Shown: positions 8,546 to 16,793, counted from the first letter of the stretch. The stretch: 36,797 nt of DNA from Frankia sp. AgB1.9 (GCF_016786355.1 NZ_JADWYX010000075.1:8420-45216); one strand, 5' to 3'. Notes: generated by a model not told the origin, from the sequence alone. Translations and numbers: made by a program.

Positions 8546-9721
8546 TCAGGCCTGCGGCGGGAGCGGCGGGGGGACGCTGCCGAACAGCGGCGCTACCTCG
8601 GCGACCTGAGCCGCCGCCGTCCAGGCCGCCATGCCGTTCTTCCAGACCAGCGTGTCGGGCCGCAGCTGGCCGCCGGAGATCTGCTGCGAGAGCTGGCCGC
8701 GGTCGAACGGGCCGAGCTGCTGGCCGTTGACGCCGATGAACCACTGCTCGGACTGCGGCAGGGGCGGCGGGGTCGCCGGCGCCTGCTGCTGACCCGGCTG
8801 CTGGTAACCGGGCTGCTGGTAACCGGGGCCAGGCTGCTGGTAGCCCGGCTGCTGGAACCCGGGCTGCTGGTAGCCAGGCTGGCCGACGCCGCCCGCGGCA
8901 CGCTGGCCCAGTGCCATCCCGAGCCCGATCCCGAGGCCCTCGCCGGCGCCGCCCTGGTTCTGCGCCGCGGCCTCGATGGCGTTCGCGGTCTGGAACTGGG
9001 TGTACTGGTCGAGATTCCCGAGAATGCCCATCTGGCTGCGCTTGTCGATGGCCTCCTCGACCTCGGGCGGCAGCGAGATGTTCTCGATGACGAACTTGGG
9101 AATGGCGATTCCGTACGGAGCGAGCTCCTCCGTCAGCGCCTTCGCGAGCGTCCCGCCGATCTGGTCCTGGCGGGTGGCCAGGTCGAGCATCGGCACGTGG
9201 GCGTTCGCGAGCGCGCCGCCGAGCCGGCCGACAATCAGCTGGCGCAGGAACTCGGATACCTCTTCGGTGCGGAACTGCGGGTCGGTGCCGGCCAGTTCCT
9301 TCAGGAGAAGTCCGGGATCCACCACCCGCATGGAGAAGGCGCCGAACGCCCGCAGCCGGACCATGCCGAACTCCGGGTCCCGGACGATCACCGGGTTCTG
9401 GGTGCCCCACTTCAGGTCGGTGAACTGCCGAGTCGTGACGAAGTACACCTCGGCCTTGAACGGCGAGTTGAAGCCGTACTTCCAGCCCTTGAGGGTCGAC
9501 AGGATCGGCATGTTCTGCGTCTCGAGGGTGTACATGCCGGGCGGGTACGCGTCGGCTATCTGGCCCTCGTTGACGAAGACGGCCGCCTGGGACTCACGCA
9601 CGGTGAGCTTGGCGCCCATCTTGATTTCGTTCTCATAGCGCGGGAAACGCCATACAATGGTATCCCGGCTGTCGTCGGTCCATTCAATGATGTCGACGAA
9701 CTCGCCACGGATCCGGCCCAT
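8546..9721 (-). CDS. SPFH-domain protein with Gln/Pro/Gly linker and C-terminal GYF-like domain
   Basis: About 391 residues from the ATG at 9721. An SPFH (virion-core-protein/YdjI-like) domain fills residues 1-255, opening with GEFVDIIEWTDDSRDTIVWR. A linker of repeated PGYQQPG/PGFQQPG follows (about 280-315), then a GYF_2-like domain: QWFIGVNGQQLGPFDRGQL, and later LRPDTLVWKNGMAAW. SPFH proteins oligomerise at membranes; GYF domains bind proline-rich peptides. The ATG at 9721 matches where this family normally begins. An in-frame GTG at 9730 has a better Shine-Dalgarno (GGGGGTGG), so the start may be three codons earlier; a GTG at 9769 is less likely. It is followed by the zinc-ribbon gene in the same operon. 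Confidence 0.87.
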   Translation of the reverse strand: MGRIRGEFVDIIEWTDDSRDTIVWRFPRYENEIKMGAKLTVRESQAAVFVNEGQIADAYPPGMYTLETQNMPILSTLKGWKYGFNSPFKAEVYFVTTRQFTDLKWGTQNPVIVRDPEFGMVRLRAFGAFSMRVVDPGLLLKELAGTDPQFRTEEVSEFLRQLIVGRLGGALANAHVPMLDLATRQDQIGGTLAKALTEELAPYGIAIPKFVIENISLPPEVEEAIDKRSQMGILGNLDQYTQFQTANAIEAAAQNQGGAGEGLGIGLGMALGQRAAGGVGQPGYQQPGFQQPGYQQPGPGYQQPGYQQPGQQQAPATPPPLPQSEQWFIGVNGQQLGPFDRGQLSQQISGGQLRPDTLVWKNGMAAWTAAAQVAEVAPLFGSVPPPLPPQA

Positions 9722-9885
9722 GATATCCACGTTCGCACCACCCCCGGAGCCTTCGGCGCCTGTCGCCACACCACCTGTGGCGCAACTTCGTGGCGAACCA
9801 TACCGTCCGGTCGCCTTGGGGGTGGATCGTGTCCGCTAGTTGTCAGACAGCAGGCGGGTAACTCCTTGGGCCGCGTGACGCGGGC

Positions 9886-10692
9886 CTAGCGCCCGGTGAA
9901 CCGTGGCGGCTGCTTGGTCGAGAACGCCTCGACGGCGGCCCGGTGGTCATCGATGGCGGCCAGCGCCGCGGGGTCGCGTCCCTCGGCGACCAGCACCTGC
10001 TCCAGCGAGGCGGCCCAGGCCTGCCGCATGGCGCTCTTGGCGATCGCGTAGGCCCGCGGCGGACCGGCGGCGAGCCGGCGGGCGAGGGCGGCCGCCGCCG
10101 GCAGCAGCTCCTCGGCGGGCAGCACCCGCGCGACGAGTCCCCAGGCCAGGGCGTCGTCGGCGGTGAACGGCTCGGTCAGCAGCACCAGCTCGCTGGCCCG
10201 GGCGCCGCCGACCACCTTGACCAGGCTCGCGGCCAGGGCCGAGTCCGGGGTGAGGCCGCTGCCGGTGAACGCGGCGGTGAACCGCGCGCCGGCCGCGGCC
10301 AGCCGGACGTCGCAGGACAGGGCGAGGCCCAGCCCCGCGCCCGCGCAGGTGCCGTTGACCGCCGCGACCACGGGTTTCGGCATGGTCGCGAGGGCCGTGA
10401 CCACCGGGCTGTAATGGTCGGCGGCGCCGTCGAAGGCGTCGCGGCCCTCGGCGCGCACGGCGGCGGTGTGCTCGCGCAGATCCCGTCCCGCCGAGAAGAC
10501 GCCCCCGGTGCCGGTGAGCAGGACGGCGCGCACCGCGTCGTCCCGGGCGACCCGCTCGACCGCGTCGCGCAGGGCGATCTTCGCGATCTCGGTGAGCGAC
10601 GGTGTGGTCATCGTGAGCGTCGCGACCTCGTCGGTGACTGTGCAGGTCACGGCGCCCAGCGTGCCGGGCCCGCTGCAGTGGCGACCGTCCAT
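9886..10692 (-). CDS. Enoyl-CoA hydratase/isomerase family protein (PaaG-like)
   Basis: A 268-residue crotonase-fold protein. Oxyanion-hole segments are visible as VFSAGRDLRE (about residues 65-74) and NGTCAGAGLGLALSCDVRLA (about 113-132). The second catalytic region reads FTAAFTGSGLTPDSAL. It has Pro-Asp where classical hydratases have the second glutamate, as in PaaG-type isomerases, so isomerisation of an acyl-CoA is more likely than plain hydration. The ATG at 10692 has no clear ribosome-binding site, and the first 14 residues are not family-like, so a GTG at 10650 is an alternative start. It is divergent from a GNAT gene and has no other fatty-acid gene beside it. Confidence 0.88.
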   Translation of the reverse strand: MDGRHCSGPGTLGAVTCTVTDEVATLTMTTPSLTEIAKIALRDAVERVARDDAVRAVLLTGTGGVFSAGRDLREHTAAVRAEGRDAFDGAADHYSPVVTALATMPKPVVAAVNGTCAGAGLGLALSCDVRLAAAGARFTAAFTGSGLTPDSALAASLVKVVGGARASELVLLTEPFTADDALAWGLVARVLPAEELLPAAAALARRLAAGPPRAYAIAKSAMRQAWAASLEQVLVAEGRDPAALAAIDDHRAAVEAFSTKQPPRFTGR

Positions 10693-10773
10693 GCCGTCAG
10701 ACTACTGTGTGTAATCGAATCTCGGTCATCCGTAGTCCGGGATGGGCCGAAGCGCGACCATAGAATTCGCCCG

Positions 10774-11580
10774 GTGAACGTGGTCTCGCTCGGATTTCGG
10801 ACTGACCTGATGCTGCGGCGGCTGGCCGGTGCCGTCATCACCGAACAGCCGTCATACCTCGCAGTCCGGACGCCCGGCAATCCCGGGTTCTGGTGGGGGA
10901 ACTTCGTGCTGGTCGACCGGCCGTTCGCGGCGGGCGACGCGGCCCGCTGGGCGGACGTCTTCGCCCGCGAGATCCCCGGCGCCGCCCACCTCACGCTGGG
11001 CGTGGACGGCGTCGACGGCGACGCGGGCGACGCCGCCGAGCTGGCCCGGCTCGGGGTGACCGTCGAGGTGGACACCGTCCTGACCGCGACCCGGCTGACG
11101 CCGCCCGCGCGGCCACCGGTCGGGACCACGATCCGCCCGCTCGCCGGCGACGCCGACTGGGCCGAGGCCTTCGAGCTACGGCTGGCCGCCCACGGCGAGC
11201 AGGACGCGCCCGCCGAGCACCGCCAGTACGTGGCACGCAAGGTCGCCGAGGAACGCGCGCTCTGCGACGCGGGCCACGGCGTCTGGTTCGGGGTGTTCGT
11301 CGACGGCCGGCTCGGCGCCAGCGCCGGCCTGTTCGCCGACGGCGACGGCCTGGGCCGCTACCAGAGCGTCGAGACGCATCCCGACCTGCGTCGCCGCGGG
11401 CTCGCGTCGGCCCTGGTCCACCGCCTCGGCGACTGGGGCCGCACCGAGCTGGGCGTCCGCACGCTGGTCATCGTCGCCGACCCCGACTACGACGCGATCC
11501 GGCTCTACCGGGCCCTCGGTTTCACCGACACCGAGAAGCAGGTACAGCTCTGCCGCGAGCCAACCGCCGCCGAGGCCTGA
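10774..11580 (+). CDS. GNAT-family N-acetyltransferase
   Basis: A 268-residue protein. The C-terminal half is a GNAT fold with GLGRYQSVETHPDLRRRGLA and SALVHRLGDWG (the acetyl-CoA pyrophosphate loop, RRRGLA) and the closing strand DYDAIRLYRALGFTDTEKQ. The N-terminal 100 residues (LGFRTDLMLRRLAG, then GFWWGNFVLVDRP) form a second, degenerate domain seen in two-domain actinobacterial GNATs. The GTG at 10774 is chosen because the conserved part starts there; no clear ribosome-binding site is visible. The frame is open far upstream, but that part lies antisense to the enoyl-CoA hydratase gene. The substrate is unknown. Confidence 0.85.
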   Translation: MNVVSLGFRTDLMLRRLAGAVITEQPSYLAVRTPGNPGFWWGNFVLVDRPFAAGDAARWADVFAREIPGAAHLTLGVDGVDGDAGDAAELARLGVTVEVDTVLTATRLTPPARPPVGTTIRPLAGDADWAEAFELRLAAHGEQDAPAEHRQYVARKVAEERALCDAGHGVWFGVFVDGRLGASAGLFADGDGLGRYQSVETHPDLRRRGLASALVHRLGDWGRTELGVRTLVIVADPDYDAIRLYRALGFTDTEKQVQLCREPTAAEA

Positions 11581-11625
11581 GCGCCGCGTCCCGGGGGGCC
11601 GCGACCGTGTGTGAGAGTGACGGAC

Positions 11626-12714
11626 ATGCCCGTCACGTCGACCGTCCCGTCGCCGGCCGTCCTCGCCGCGTACCACGGGCCGCCGGCCTTCGGCTGGCCG
11701 TCGGCGGCGGGCCGGTGGACGTTCGACCCGGCGCTGGTGGTCTTCGCCGCCCTCGCCGTCGGCGGTTACCTGCTGGCCGTCGCCCGGGTCCGCCGAGCCG
11801 GCGGACGCTGGCCGGTGGCCCGCACACTCAGTTTCCTGGTGCCGGGGATCGGCCTGGCCGTGCTCGCCGGGCTGTGGTGGGTCGGCGTGTACGCGCGGGT
11901 GCTGTTCTGGGACTTCACCGTGCAGGTGATCCTGCTGCTGCTGGTCGCGCCGATCTTCCTCGCCTTCGGCCGGCCGCTGACGCTCGTGGCGCTCGGGGGC
12001 GGCCGGCCGGGCCGGTTCGTCGACCGGGTGCGCGCGAGTGGCCCGTTCCGGGTCGCGTCCCATCCGGCGTTCGGGCCGCTGCTGGTTCCCGTCGTCGTCT
12101 GCGCCGTCTACTTCACCGGACTGCTCGCGACGGCGCAGCGTGACGCGGCCGTCGCGGAGATCATCCAGATCGCGCTCCTGCTGACGGGTTTCGTGGTCGC
12201 GCTGCCGCTGGCCGGTGAGGACGCGGGAACGTCGACGACCAGCCTGGCGATCGCCGGGGGCATGTTCTTCGGGGTACTGGAACTGCTGCTGGACGCGGTC
12301 CCGGGCATCTTCGTGCGGCTGCGCCATGGCCTGCTGGCGCCCGGGTACTACGCGTCCCTGCACCGGCCTTGGGGACCGTCACCGCTGAACGACCAGCATG
12401 TCGGCGGGACGATCCTCTGGACGGTCGCCGAGGTCGTCGACCTGCCCTTCCTCGTCCTTCTGGTCCGGCGGTGGATCAAGGTGGACGCCCAGGAGGCGGC
12501 CCGCGTCGACCGGGAGCTCGACGCCCTCGCGCTGGCCCAGCCCGCGCTCACCGGGTCACCCTCGGCCGACGGCGAGAGCGCCGGTGCCGTCGCGGCCGAG
12601 GAGGCCGAGCGGACCCGGCCCTGGTGGGAGACCGACGCCGACTACTTCGGCGGCTCCCGTGCCGCCCAGTTCCGCCGCGCCGGCGCCGAGCGCAACCGGA
12701 CCGAGCCCTCCTAG
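11626..12714 (+). CDS. CtaG-like cytochrome c oxidase assembly protein
   Basis: About 362 residues with seven or so hydrophobic helices, typical of the caa3_CtaG family. Family-like stretches are VLFWDFTVQVILLLLVAPIF, HPAFGPLLVPVVVC, GLLAPGYYASLHRPWG and HVGGTILWTVAEVVDLPFLV. CtaG-type proteins help copper insertion into aa3-type oxidase in the plasma membrane. The C-terminal 80 residues are charged and disordered, ending in an acidic/Trp patch (RPWWETDADYF). The ATG at 11626 is used; GTGs at 11611 and 11617 are in frame and equally weakly supported. No oxidase subunit genes are nearby. Confidence 0.85.
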   Translation: MPVTSTVPSPAVLAAYHGPPAFGWPSAAGRWTFDPALVVFAALAVGGYLLAVARVRRAGGRWPVARTLSFLVPGIGLAVLAGLWWVGVYARVLFWDFTVQVILLLLVAPIFLAFGRPLTLVALGGGRPGRFVDRVRASGPFRVASHPAFGPLLVPVVVCAVYFTGLLATAQRDAAVAEIIQIALLLTGFVVALPLAGEDAGTSTTSLAIAGGMFFGVLELLLDAVPGIFVRLRHGLLAPGYYASLHRPWGPSPLNDQHVGGTILWTVAEVVDLPFLVLLVRRWIKVDAQEAARVDRELDALALAQPALTGSPSADGESAGAVAAEEAERTRPWWETDADYFGGSRAAQFRRAGAERNRTEPS

Positions 12715-12737
12715 GCGAGAGCCACCGCCGGGAGCCG

Positions 12738-12812
12738 ATCGTCCGGCCAGCGGTCGTTCGAGCGGCAATCGTCCGGCCAGCGGTCGTCCGGACGGCAATC
12801 GTTCGTGCGGCG
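12738..12812. repeat. 30-bp tandem repeat, about 2.5 copies
   Basis: Two full units at 12738-12767 and 12768-12797, starting ATCGTCCGGCCAGCGGTCGT, differ at three positions. A partial third starts at 12798 (ATCGTTCGTGCGGCG). They lie in the 228-base gap between the CtaG-like and MFS genes. I see no other gene or promoter in that gap. Confidence 0.8.
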
Positions 12813-12942
12813 ATCCGCGATCGCCCTTGCCGTTTGCGGTCTGGTAAAGGCACGATTCCCACGGTTATGTCGCCGGCTCAACGCTTCCTGTGGCGCGCCG
12901 GGGCCGGACGGCCAGGGCGTGACCGGACTTCGGGGGCAGGCT

Positions 12943-14232
12943 GTGACGCTGCTGCGCGACCGCAGGTTCCGGCTCCTGTGGTCAGGACAGCTGCTGTCGA
13001 ACATCGGCGACTGGTTTCTCGTCGTCGCCGTGCCGGTGTACGTGTTCCAGCTGACCGGCTCGACGCTGGGCACCGGGCTGGCGCTCGTCACCCAGATGGT
13101 GCCGGCCCTCATCTGGCCGCCGGTCGCGGGCGTCCTGGTGGACCGGATGGACCGGTTAACGGTGATGATCGTCGCCGACGTGGCCCGGGCCGGGATCATG
13201 CTCCTGCTGGTCCTCGCCGAGGCGGACCGGCTGTGGCTGGTCTACGTCGTGCTGCTCGCCCAGGCCTCGTTCGCGCAGTTCTTCCTGCCTGCCCGGCAGG
13301 CCGTCATCCCGGCGGTCGTCGGTCGTGGCAGGGAGCTCGAGCACGCGAACGCCTGGTTCTCCCTGTCTGGTGGGATCATGCGGATCGCCGGCGCGCCGCT
13401 GGGTGGCCTGGTCTACGCCGCGGCCGGGTTCCACGCGGCCGTGCTTGCCGACAGCGCGAGCTACGCGATCTCCGCATCGACCCTCGTCGGGGTGCGCGCG
13501 CTGAGCCGGAGCCCCGGGACCGCCTGCGCCGCGGCGCAACCCGCTGCCCACCACCAGGCGGTGGTGTACCTGCGGGAGGCGGTCGACTTTCTGCGCGGCC
13601 ACCGCGTCCTGTGGGGGCTGCTGCTGGTCTCGGCGGTCTTCGAAGGGGTGGACGGGGCGCTCAACGTCCTGCTCGTGCCCTACGCGGTCCACACGCTGAA
13701 CAGCGGCTCCGGCGGCGCCGGCCTGCTGTTCGCCGCGCTGGGCGGGGGGTTCCTGCTGAGCGCGCCGGTGGGGCGGCGGGTGGCCGAGGCCCGACGGCTG
13801 CGCGTCGGCGTCGCCGCGTGTCTCGCCGTCATCGACGCCTGCTTCGCCGTGCTGTTCCACACCGACGCGTTCGCCGTCGCCCTGGTCGCGATCGGGATCG
13901 TGGGCGTGCCCGGCGGCGCGTTCGTCCTCGTCGTCCAGGTCGAGCTCCAGCGCGGAACGCCGTCGGCGCTGCTCGGGCGGATCGGCTCAGCGTTCGCGGC
14001 CGCGCAGATGATCGCCGCGCTGCTGGGCGCCACCCTGTCCAGCATCGCCGTCCGGCCGCTGGGCCTGACCGTGGTCGCCGACGCGGCCGCGGTGGTCCTC
14101 CTGCTGGGCGCCGTCGCGGCCGTGGCGCTGCTCCCGGCCGGCCCCGTCCGGGCGAGGGCCGACGCCACCCGGCGCCGGGCGACCCACCCGGTGAGCGCGG
14201 CGCCGGCCGCCGAGCCCGACGCTCCCGGGTGA
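12943..14232 (+). CDS. MFS transporter (EntS/macrolide-exporter type)
   Basis: About 429 residues with 12 hydrophobic helices. It opens with RRFRLLWSGQLLSNIGDWFL, characteristic of MFS_3/EntS-like exporters. The helix 2-3 loop reads GVLVDRMDRLTVMIVADVARA, the GxLaDRxxRr-type signature of the family. The C-terminal tail is Ala/Arg/Pro-rich. The GTG at 12943 is preferred because GGGGGCAGG directly precedes it; a GTG at 12919 would add eight residues. The 3' end lies 25 bases from the convergent QueA-like gene. It probably exports a siderophore or drug; the substrate is unknown. Confidence 0.87.
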   Translation: MTLLRDRRFRLLWSGQLLSNIGDWFLVVAVPVYVFQLTGSTLGTGLALVTQMVPALIWPPVAGVLVDRMDRLTVMIVADVARAGIMLLLVLAEADRLWLVYVVLLAQASFAQFFLPARQAVIPAVVGRGRELEHANAWFSLSGGIMRIAGAPLGGLVYAAAGFHAAVLADSASYAISASTLVGVRALSRSPGTACAAAQPAAHHQAVVYLREAVDFLRGHRVLWGLLLVSAVFEGVDGALNVLLVPYAVHTLNSGSGGAGLLFAALGGGFLLSAPVGRRVAEARRLRVGVAACLAVIDACFAVLFHTDAFAVALVAIGIVGVPGGAFVLVVQVELQRGTPSALLGRIGSAFAAAQMIAALLGATLSSIAVRPLGLTVVADAAAVVLLLGAVAAVALLPAGPVRARADATRRRATHPVSAAPAAEPDAPG

Positions 14233-14257
14233 GGTGGCCGGCGTCGCCGCGCCGGGA

Positions 14258-15388
14258 TCAGGGCAGCAGCAGGCAGCTGTCGCCGAACTCGTGCCACAGG
14301 TAGCGGGCCCGCACCGCCTCCCGGTAGGCGTCGGCGACCAGCGACGGACCGGCGACGGCCACGAGAAGGTCCAGGTGCGAGGCCCCGGGTGCGTGCCACC
14401 CGGTGACCAGGCCGGTGACGGCGCGAACCGGCCGGTCGGGCCCGAGGACGAGGTCGGTCCAGCCGGCCGTGGGCCGTACCATCCCGTCCGGTCCGGTCGC
14501 CGACTCCAGTGCGCGGGTGACGGTGGTGCCGACGGCGACCACCCGGCCGCCCCACCGGCGGGTCGCGTTCACCAGCCGCGCGGTGTGCGGGCCGACCCGG
14601 AACCGTTCCGGCTGCGGCGGCTCGCCGGGCTCCTGCGAGGAGACCCCGGTGTGCAGCAGGACCGGTGCCACACCGACCCCGCGGCTGACCAGGTCGGTCA
14701 CCAGCTCGGTGGAGAACGGGCGCCCGGCACTCGGCATCTCGGCGCTGCCCGGGTCGCGGCCGAACACCGTGCGGTAGGCCTCGATCGGCTGCGGGTCGGG
14801 CACGTAGGAGTAGCGAATCGGCCGGCCCACGTGGGCCAGGTAGGCCACCACCCCGCCGTCGACCGGGACGTGCGCCCGCCACAGCCGGCGCTGGCCGACG
14901 GGGTGCGGCCCGCGGACCGTCAGCCGGACGCCGGCCGGCAGGGCGAGCTGCTCCCCCGGGCGCAGGTCGGCGACCGGGCCGGCGACCGCCTCACCCGCCG
15001 GGCGGACCTCGACGACCCAGTCGCCGTCGTCCAGGGCCGTGGCGAAATGGACGGCCACCGTGTCACCGCCCGCACGGATGCCGGTCACCGCGGCGGGCAG
15101 CGTTCCCGACGTGTTGACGACCACCAGGTCGCCCGGGGCGAGCTGGTCACCGAGGTCGCTGAACCGGGCGTGCCGAAGGTCTCCCGGCCGGGCGACGAGC
15201 AGCCGCACACCGTCCCGGCGGGGCGGCGGAGCCGCCGCCTCGAGCCCGGCCGGCAGGTCGAACACGACGGCGCCCGTGACGTCCCGGGGACGCTCAGCCG
15301 CTCCCCCGAGGACGGCCGCTCCCTCAAGGACGGTCCTCCCGGTCGAGGGCGCCGTCCTGGTGGAGCCGGCAGGGCTCGGGCCGGTCAT
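14258..15388 (-). CDS. QueA-family protein with altered signature (SAM:tRNA ribosyltransferase-isomerase-like)
   Basis: A 376-residue QueA homologue. QueA transfers the ribosyl part of SAM to 7-aminomethyl-deazaguanine in tRNA during queuosine synthesis. The fold order is preserved: ARPGDLRHARFSDLGDQLAP, DLVVVNTSGTLPA, IRYSYVPDPQPIEAYRTVFG, then the central motif and a C-terminal YLWHEFGDSCLLL. The central motif reads GSAEMPSAGRPFS where classical QueA has GSVAAPTAGLHF. The next one reads LLHTGVSSQE instead of LHVGxGTF, and TGWHAP replaces TNFHLP. A changed substrate is therefore likely. The ATG overlaps the stop of the upstream SDR gene by four bases (ATGA), so the two are translationally coupled and share the SoxR-box promoter. 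No other queuosine gene is in the window. Confidence 0.85.
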   Translation of the reverse strand: MTGPSPAGSTRTAPSTGRTVLEGAAVLGGAAERPRDVTGAVVFDLPAGLEAAAPPPRRDGVRLLVARPGDLRHARFSDLGDQLAPGDLVVVNTSGTLPAAVTGIRAGGDTVAVHFATALDDGDWVVEVRPAGEAVAGPVADLRPGEQLALPAGVRLTVRGPHPVGQRRLWRAHVPVDGGVVAYLAHVGRPIRYSYVPDPQPIEAYRTVFGRDPGSAEMPSAGRPFSTELVTDLVSRGVGVAPVLLHTGVSSQEPGEPPQPERFRVGPHTARLVNATRRWGGRVVAVGTTVTRALESATGPDGMVRPTAGWTDLVLGPDRPVRAVTGLVTGWHAPGASHLDLLVAVAGPSLVADAYREAVRARYLWHEFGDSCLLLP

Positions 15389-16098
15389 CGGGCCGCCTCC
15401 GCCGGGGCGGCGGTCGACGCCAGGACCCCGGCACGGTAGCGGCCGCTGGGTGGGCAGGTCTCCAGGAGGCGCAGGATGGCCGGCGCGACCAGCTCCGGGC
15501 TGGGCCGGTCGGAGATGTCCTCGTCGGGGAAGGCTCGCTGGTGCATCTCGGTCAGCATGTCGCCGGGGTCGACGGCGTAAGCGTGGATCGCCGGCTCCTC
15601 CGCGCCGAGGACCGCGGTGAGGTGGTCGAGCGCGGCCTTGGTCGGCCCGTACACGCCCCAGCCGGGATAGGCCTCGACCGCGGCGTCCGAGCTGACGGCG
15701 AGCCACGTGCCGCCGCTCGCGCGCAGCGCCGGCAGCGTGAGCTGGGCCAGCGCGAGCGGGGCGAGGACGTTCGTCTCGTAGGCGGCCCGGACCGCGTCCA
15801 GCGGGGCGGCCGCGAGCGCCGGCAGCGGGCTCGGGCCCAGGTCGCTGGCATTGGCGACGACGAGGTCGAGGCGGCCGAGGCCGGTCGCGGCGTCGACGAG
15901 GGCCTGCCGGTGGGCCGGGTCGGTGACGTCGCCGGCGACCGCGACGAGGGACGGCCGGGCGCGGACGGCCTCGGCGAGCCGCGCGGCGTCCCGGCCGTCC
16001 ACGACGACTCGCCAGCCGCCGTCGGTGAGGGCGCCGGCCAGCGCGCGGCCCAGCCCCCGGGATCCTCCGGTGATCAGTGCTACTGGGTTGGTTGGCAT
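15385..16098 (-). CDS. Short-chain dehydrogenase/reductase under SoxR-type promoter
   Basis: A 237-residue SDR. The NAD(P)-binding motif TGGSRGLG lies at about residues 10-17, NAS at about 84, a catalytic Ser in LAVSSDAAVEAYPGWG, and the YxxxK pair in VYGPTKAAL. After the catalytic lysine comes HAYAVDPGDMLTEMHQRAFP, the usual PG motif. The ATG at 16098 is chosen; a TTG at 16119 is in frame but lies inside the SoxR box. No Shine-Dalgarno is visible, so translation may start near the 5' end of a short leader. It is the first gene of a two-gene operon with the QueA-like gene and is divergent from soxR. NADPH-dependent reduction of a redox-active compound is a reasonable guess, not shown. Confidence 0.9.
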   Translation of the reverse strand: MPTNPVALITGGSRGLGRALAGALTDGGWRVVVDGRDAARLAEAVRARPSLVAVAGDVTDPAHRQALVDAATGLGRLDLVVANASDLGPSPLPALAAAPLDAVRAAYETNVLAPLALAQLTLPALRASGGTWLAVSSDAAVEAYPGWGVYGPTKAALDHLTAVLGAEEPAIHAYAVDPGDMLTEMHQRAFPDEDISDRPSPELVAPAILRLLETCPPSGRYRAGVLASTAAPAEAAR

Positions 16099-16104
16099 GC
16101 CGCG

Positions 16105-16135
16105 ATCGTGATTCTTCAAGTTAACTTGAAGTCAA
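16105..16135 (-). promoter_or_regulatory. SoxR box within a 19-bp-spacer promoter of the SDR gene
   Basis: CTTCAAGTTAACTTGAAG at 16114-16131 is a perfect 18-base palindrome. It differs from the E. coli soxS SoxR box (CCTCAAGTTAACTTGAGG) at only two symmetric positions. On the minus strand TTGACT (16135-16130) is a good -35. Nineteen bases later CACGAT (16110-16105) is a weak -10. The over-long 19-base spacer is the hallmark of promoters switched on by MerR-family activators. The SoxR protein is encoded 44 bases away on the other strand. Confidence 0.92.
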
Positions 16136-16174
16136 GCGGGCGGCACCCACGCCGTCCCGGGCGAGGAGGCTGGC

Positions 16175-16645
16175 ATGCAGGCAACCGATCTGCTGACCGT
16201 CGGAGAGATGTCCGAGCGCAGCGGTGTCGCGGCCTCCGCCCTGCGCTACTACGAGGCTCAGGGTCTGCTGGTCGCGACCAGGACGACCGGCAACCAGCGG
16301 CGCTACCCGCGCCATGTCCTGCGCAGGCTGTCGTTCATCCGGGCGGCGCAGAACGTCGGGCTCTCGCTCGACGAGATCAGGTCCGCGCTGGCGGCGCTGC
16401 CGGACGGCCGCACCCCGACCCGGGACGACTGGGCCCAGCTCTCCCGGTCCTGGCACGAGCGGCTCGACGACCAGATCGCCGCCCTGCGCAAGCTGCGCGA
16501 CGGCCTGGAGTCGTGCATCGGCTGCGGCTGCCTGTCACTGGAGCGCTGCGCGATCTCCAACCCCGGCGACATCGTGGCCGGCAACGGCCCGGGCGCCGTG
16601 TACTTCCCCCGGGCGCTGCGCGGCGCGACCGCGCACCACGGGTGA
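16175..16645 (+). CDS. soxR: Redox-sensitive MerR-family activator SoxR
   Basis: A 156-residue SoxR. The N-terminal MerR helix-turn-helix spans about 7-75 (LTVGEMSERSGVAASALRYY, then NQRRYPRHVLRRLSFIRAAQ). A dimerisation helix follows, then the [2Fe-2S] motif CIGCGCLSLERC with Cys114, 117, 119 and 125, the same spacing as in E. coli SoxR. Oxidation of the cluster by redox-cycling drugs or endogenous pigments turns SoxR into an activator. The ATG at 16175 has a strong GAGGAGG six bases upstream. The SoxR box lies between it and the divergent SDR gene, so direct control of the SDR/QueA-like operon, and perhaps of soxR itself, is strongly indicated. Confidence 0.96.
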   Translation: MQATDLLTVGEMSERSGVAASALRYYEAQGLLVATRTTGNQRRYPRHVLRRLSFIRAAQNVGLSLDEIRSALAALPDGRTPTRDDWAQLSRSWHERLDDQIAALRKLRDGLESCIGCGCLSLERCAISNPGDIVAGNGPGAVYFPRALRGATAHHG

Positions 16646-16793
16646 CCTGGGCCGCAAGCAGTTCTTGCCCCCGAGACGGGTCCGGCTATAGATGTCGTGT
16701 GACGTAGGTAACCTCGGTTGAGTCGGGTCGAGGTGGGCAGCGGCCGACCGGGTCACGGTCGGCGGTCCGCCCTCGCGGGACAGGAGCAGGCTG

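Noticed and set aside
14258..15388. Straight assignment as queuosine gene queA
   Set aside because: Fold order fits, but the key signatures differ and no partner genes are visible, so the symbol was withheld.
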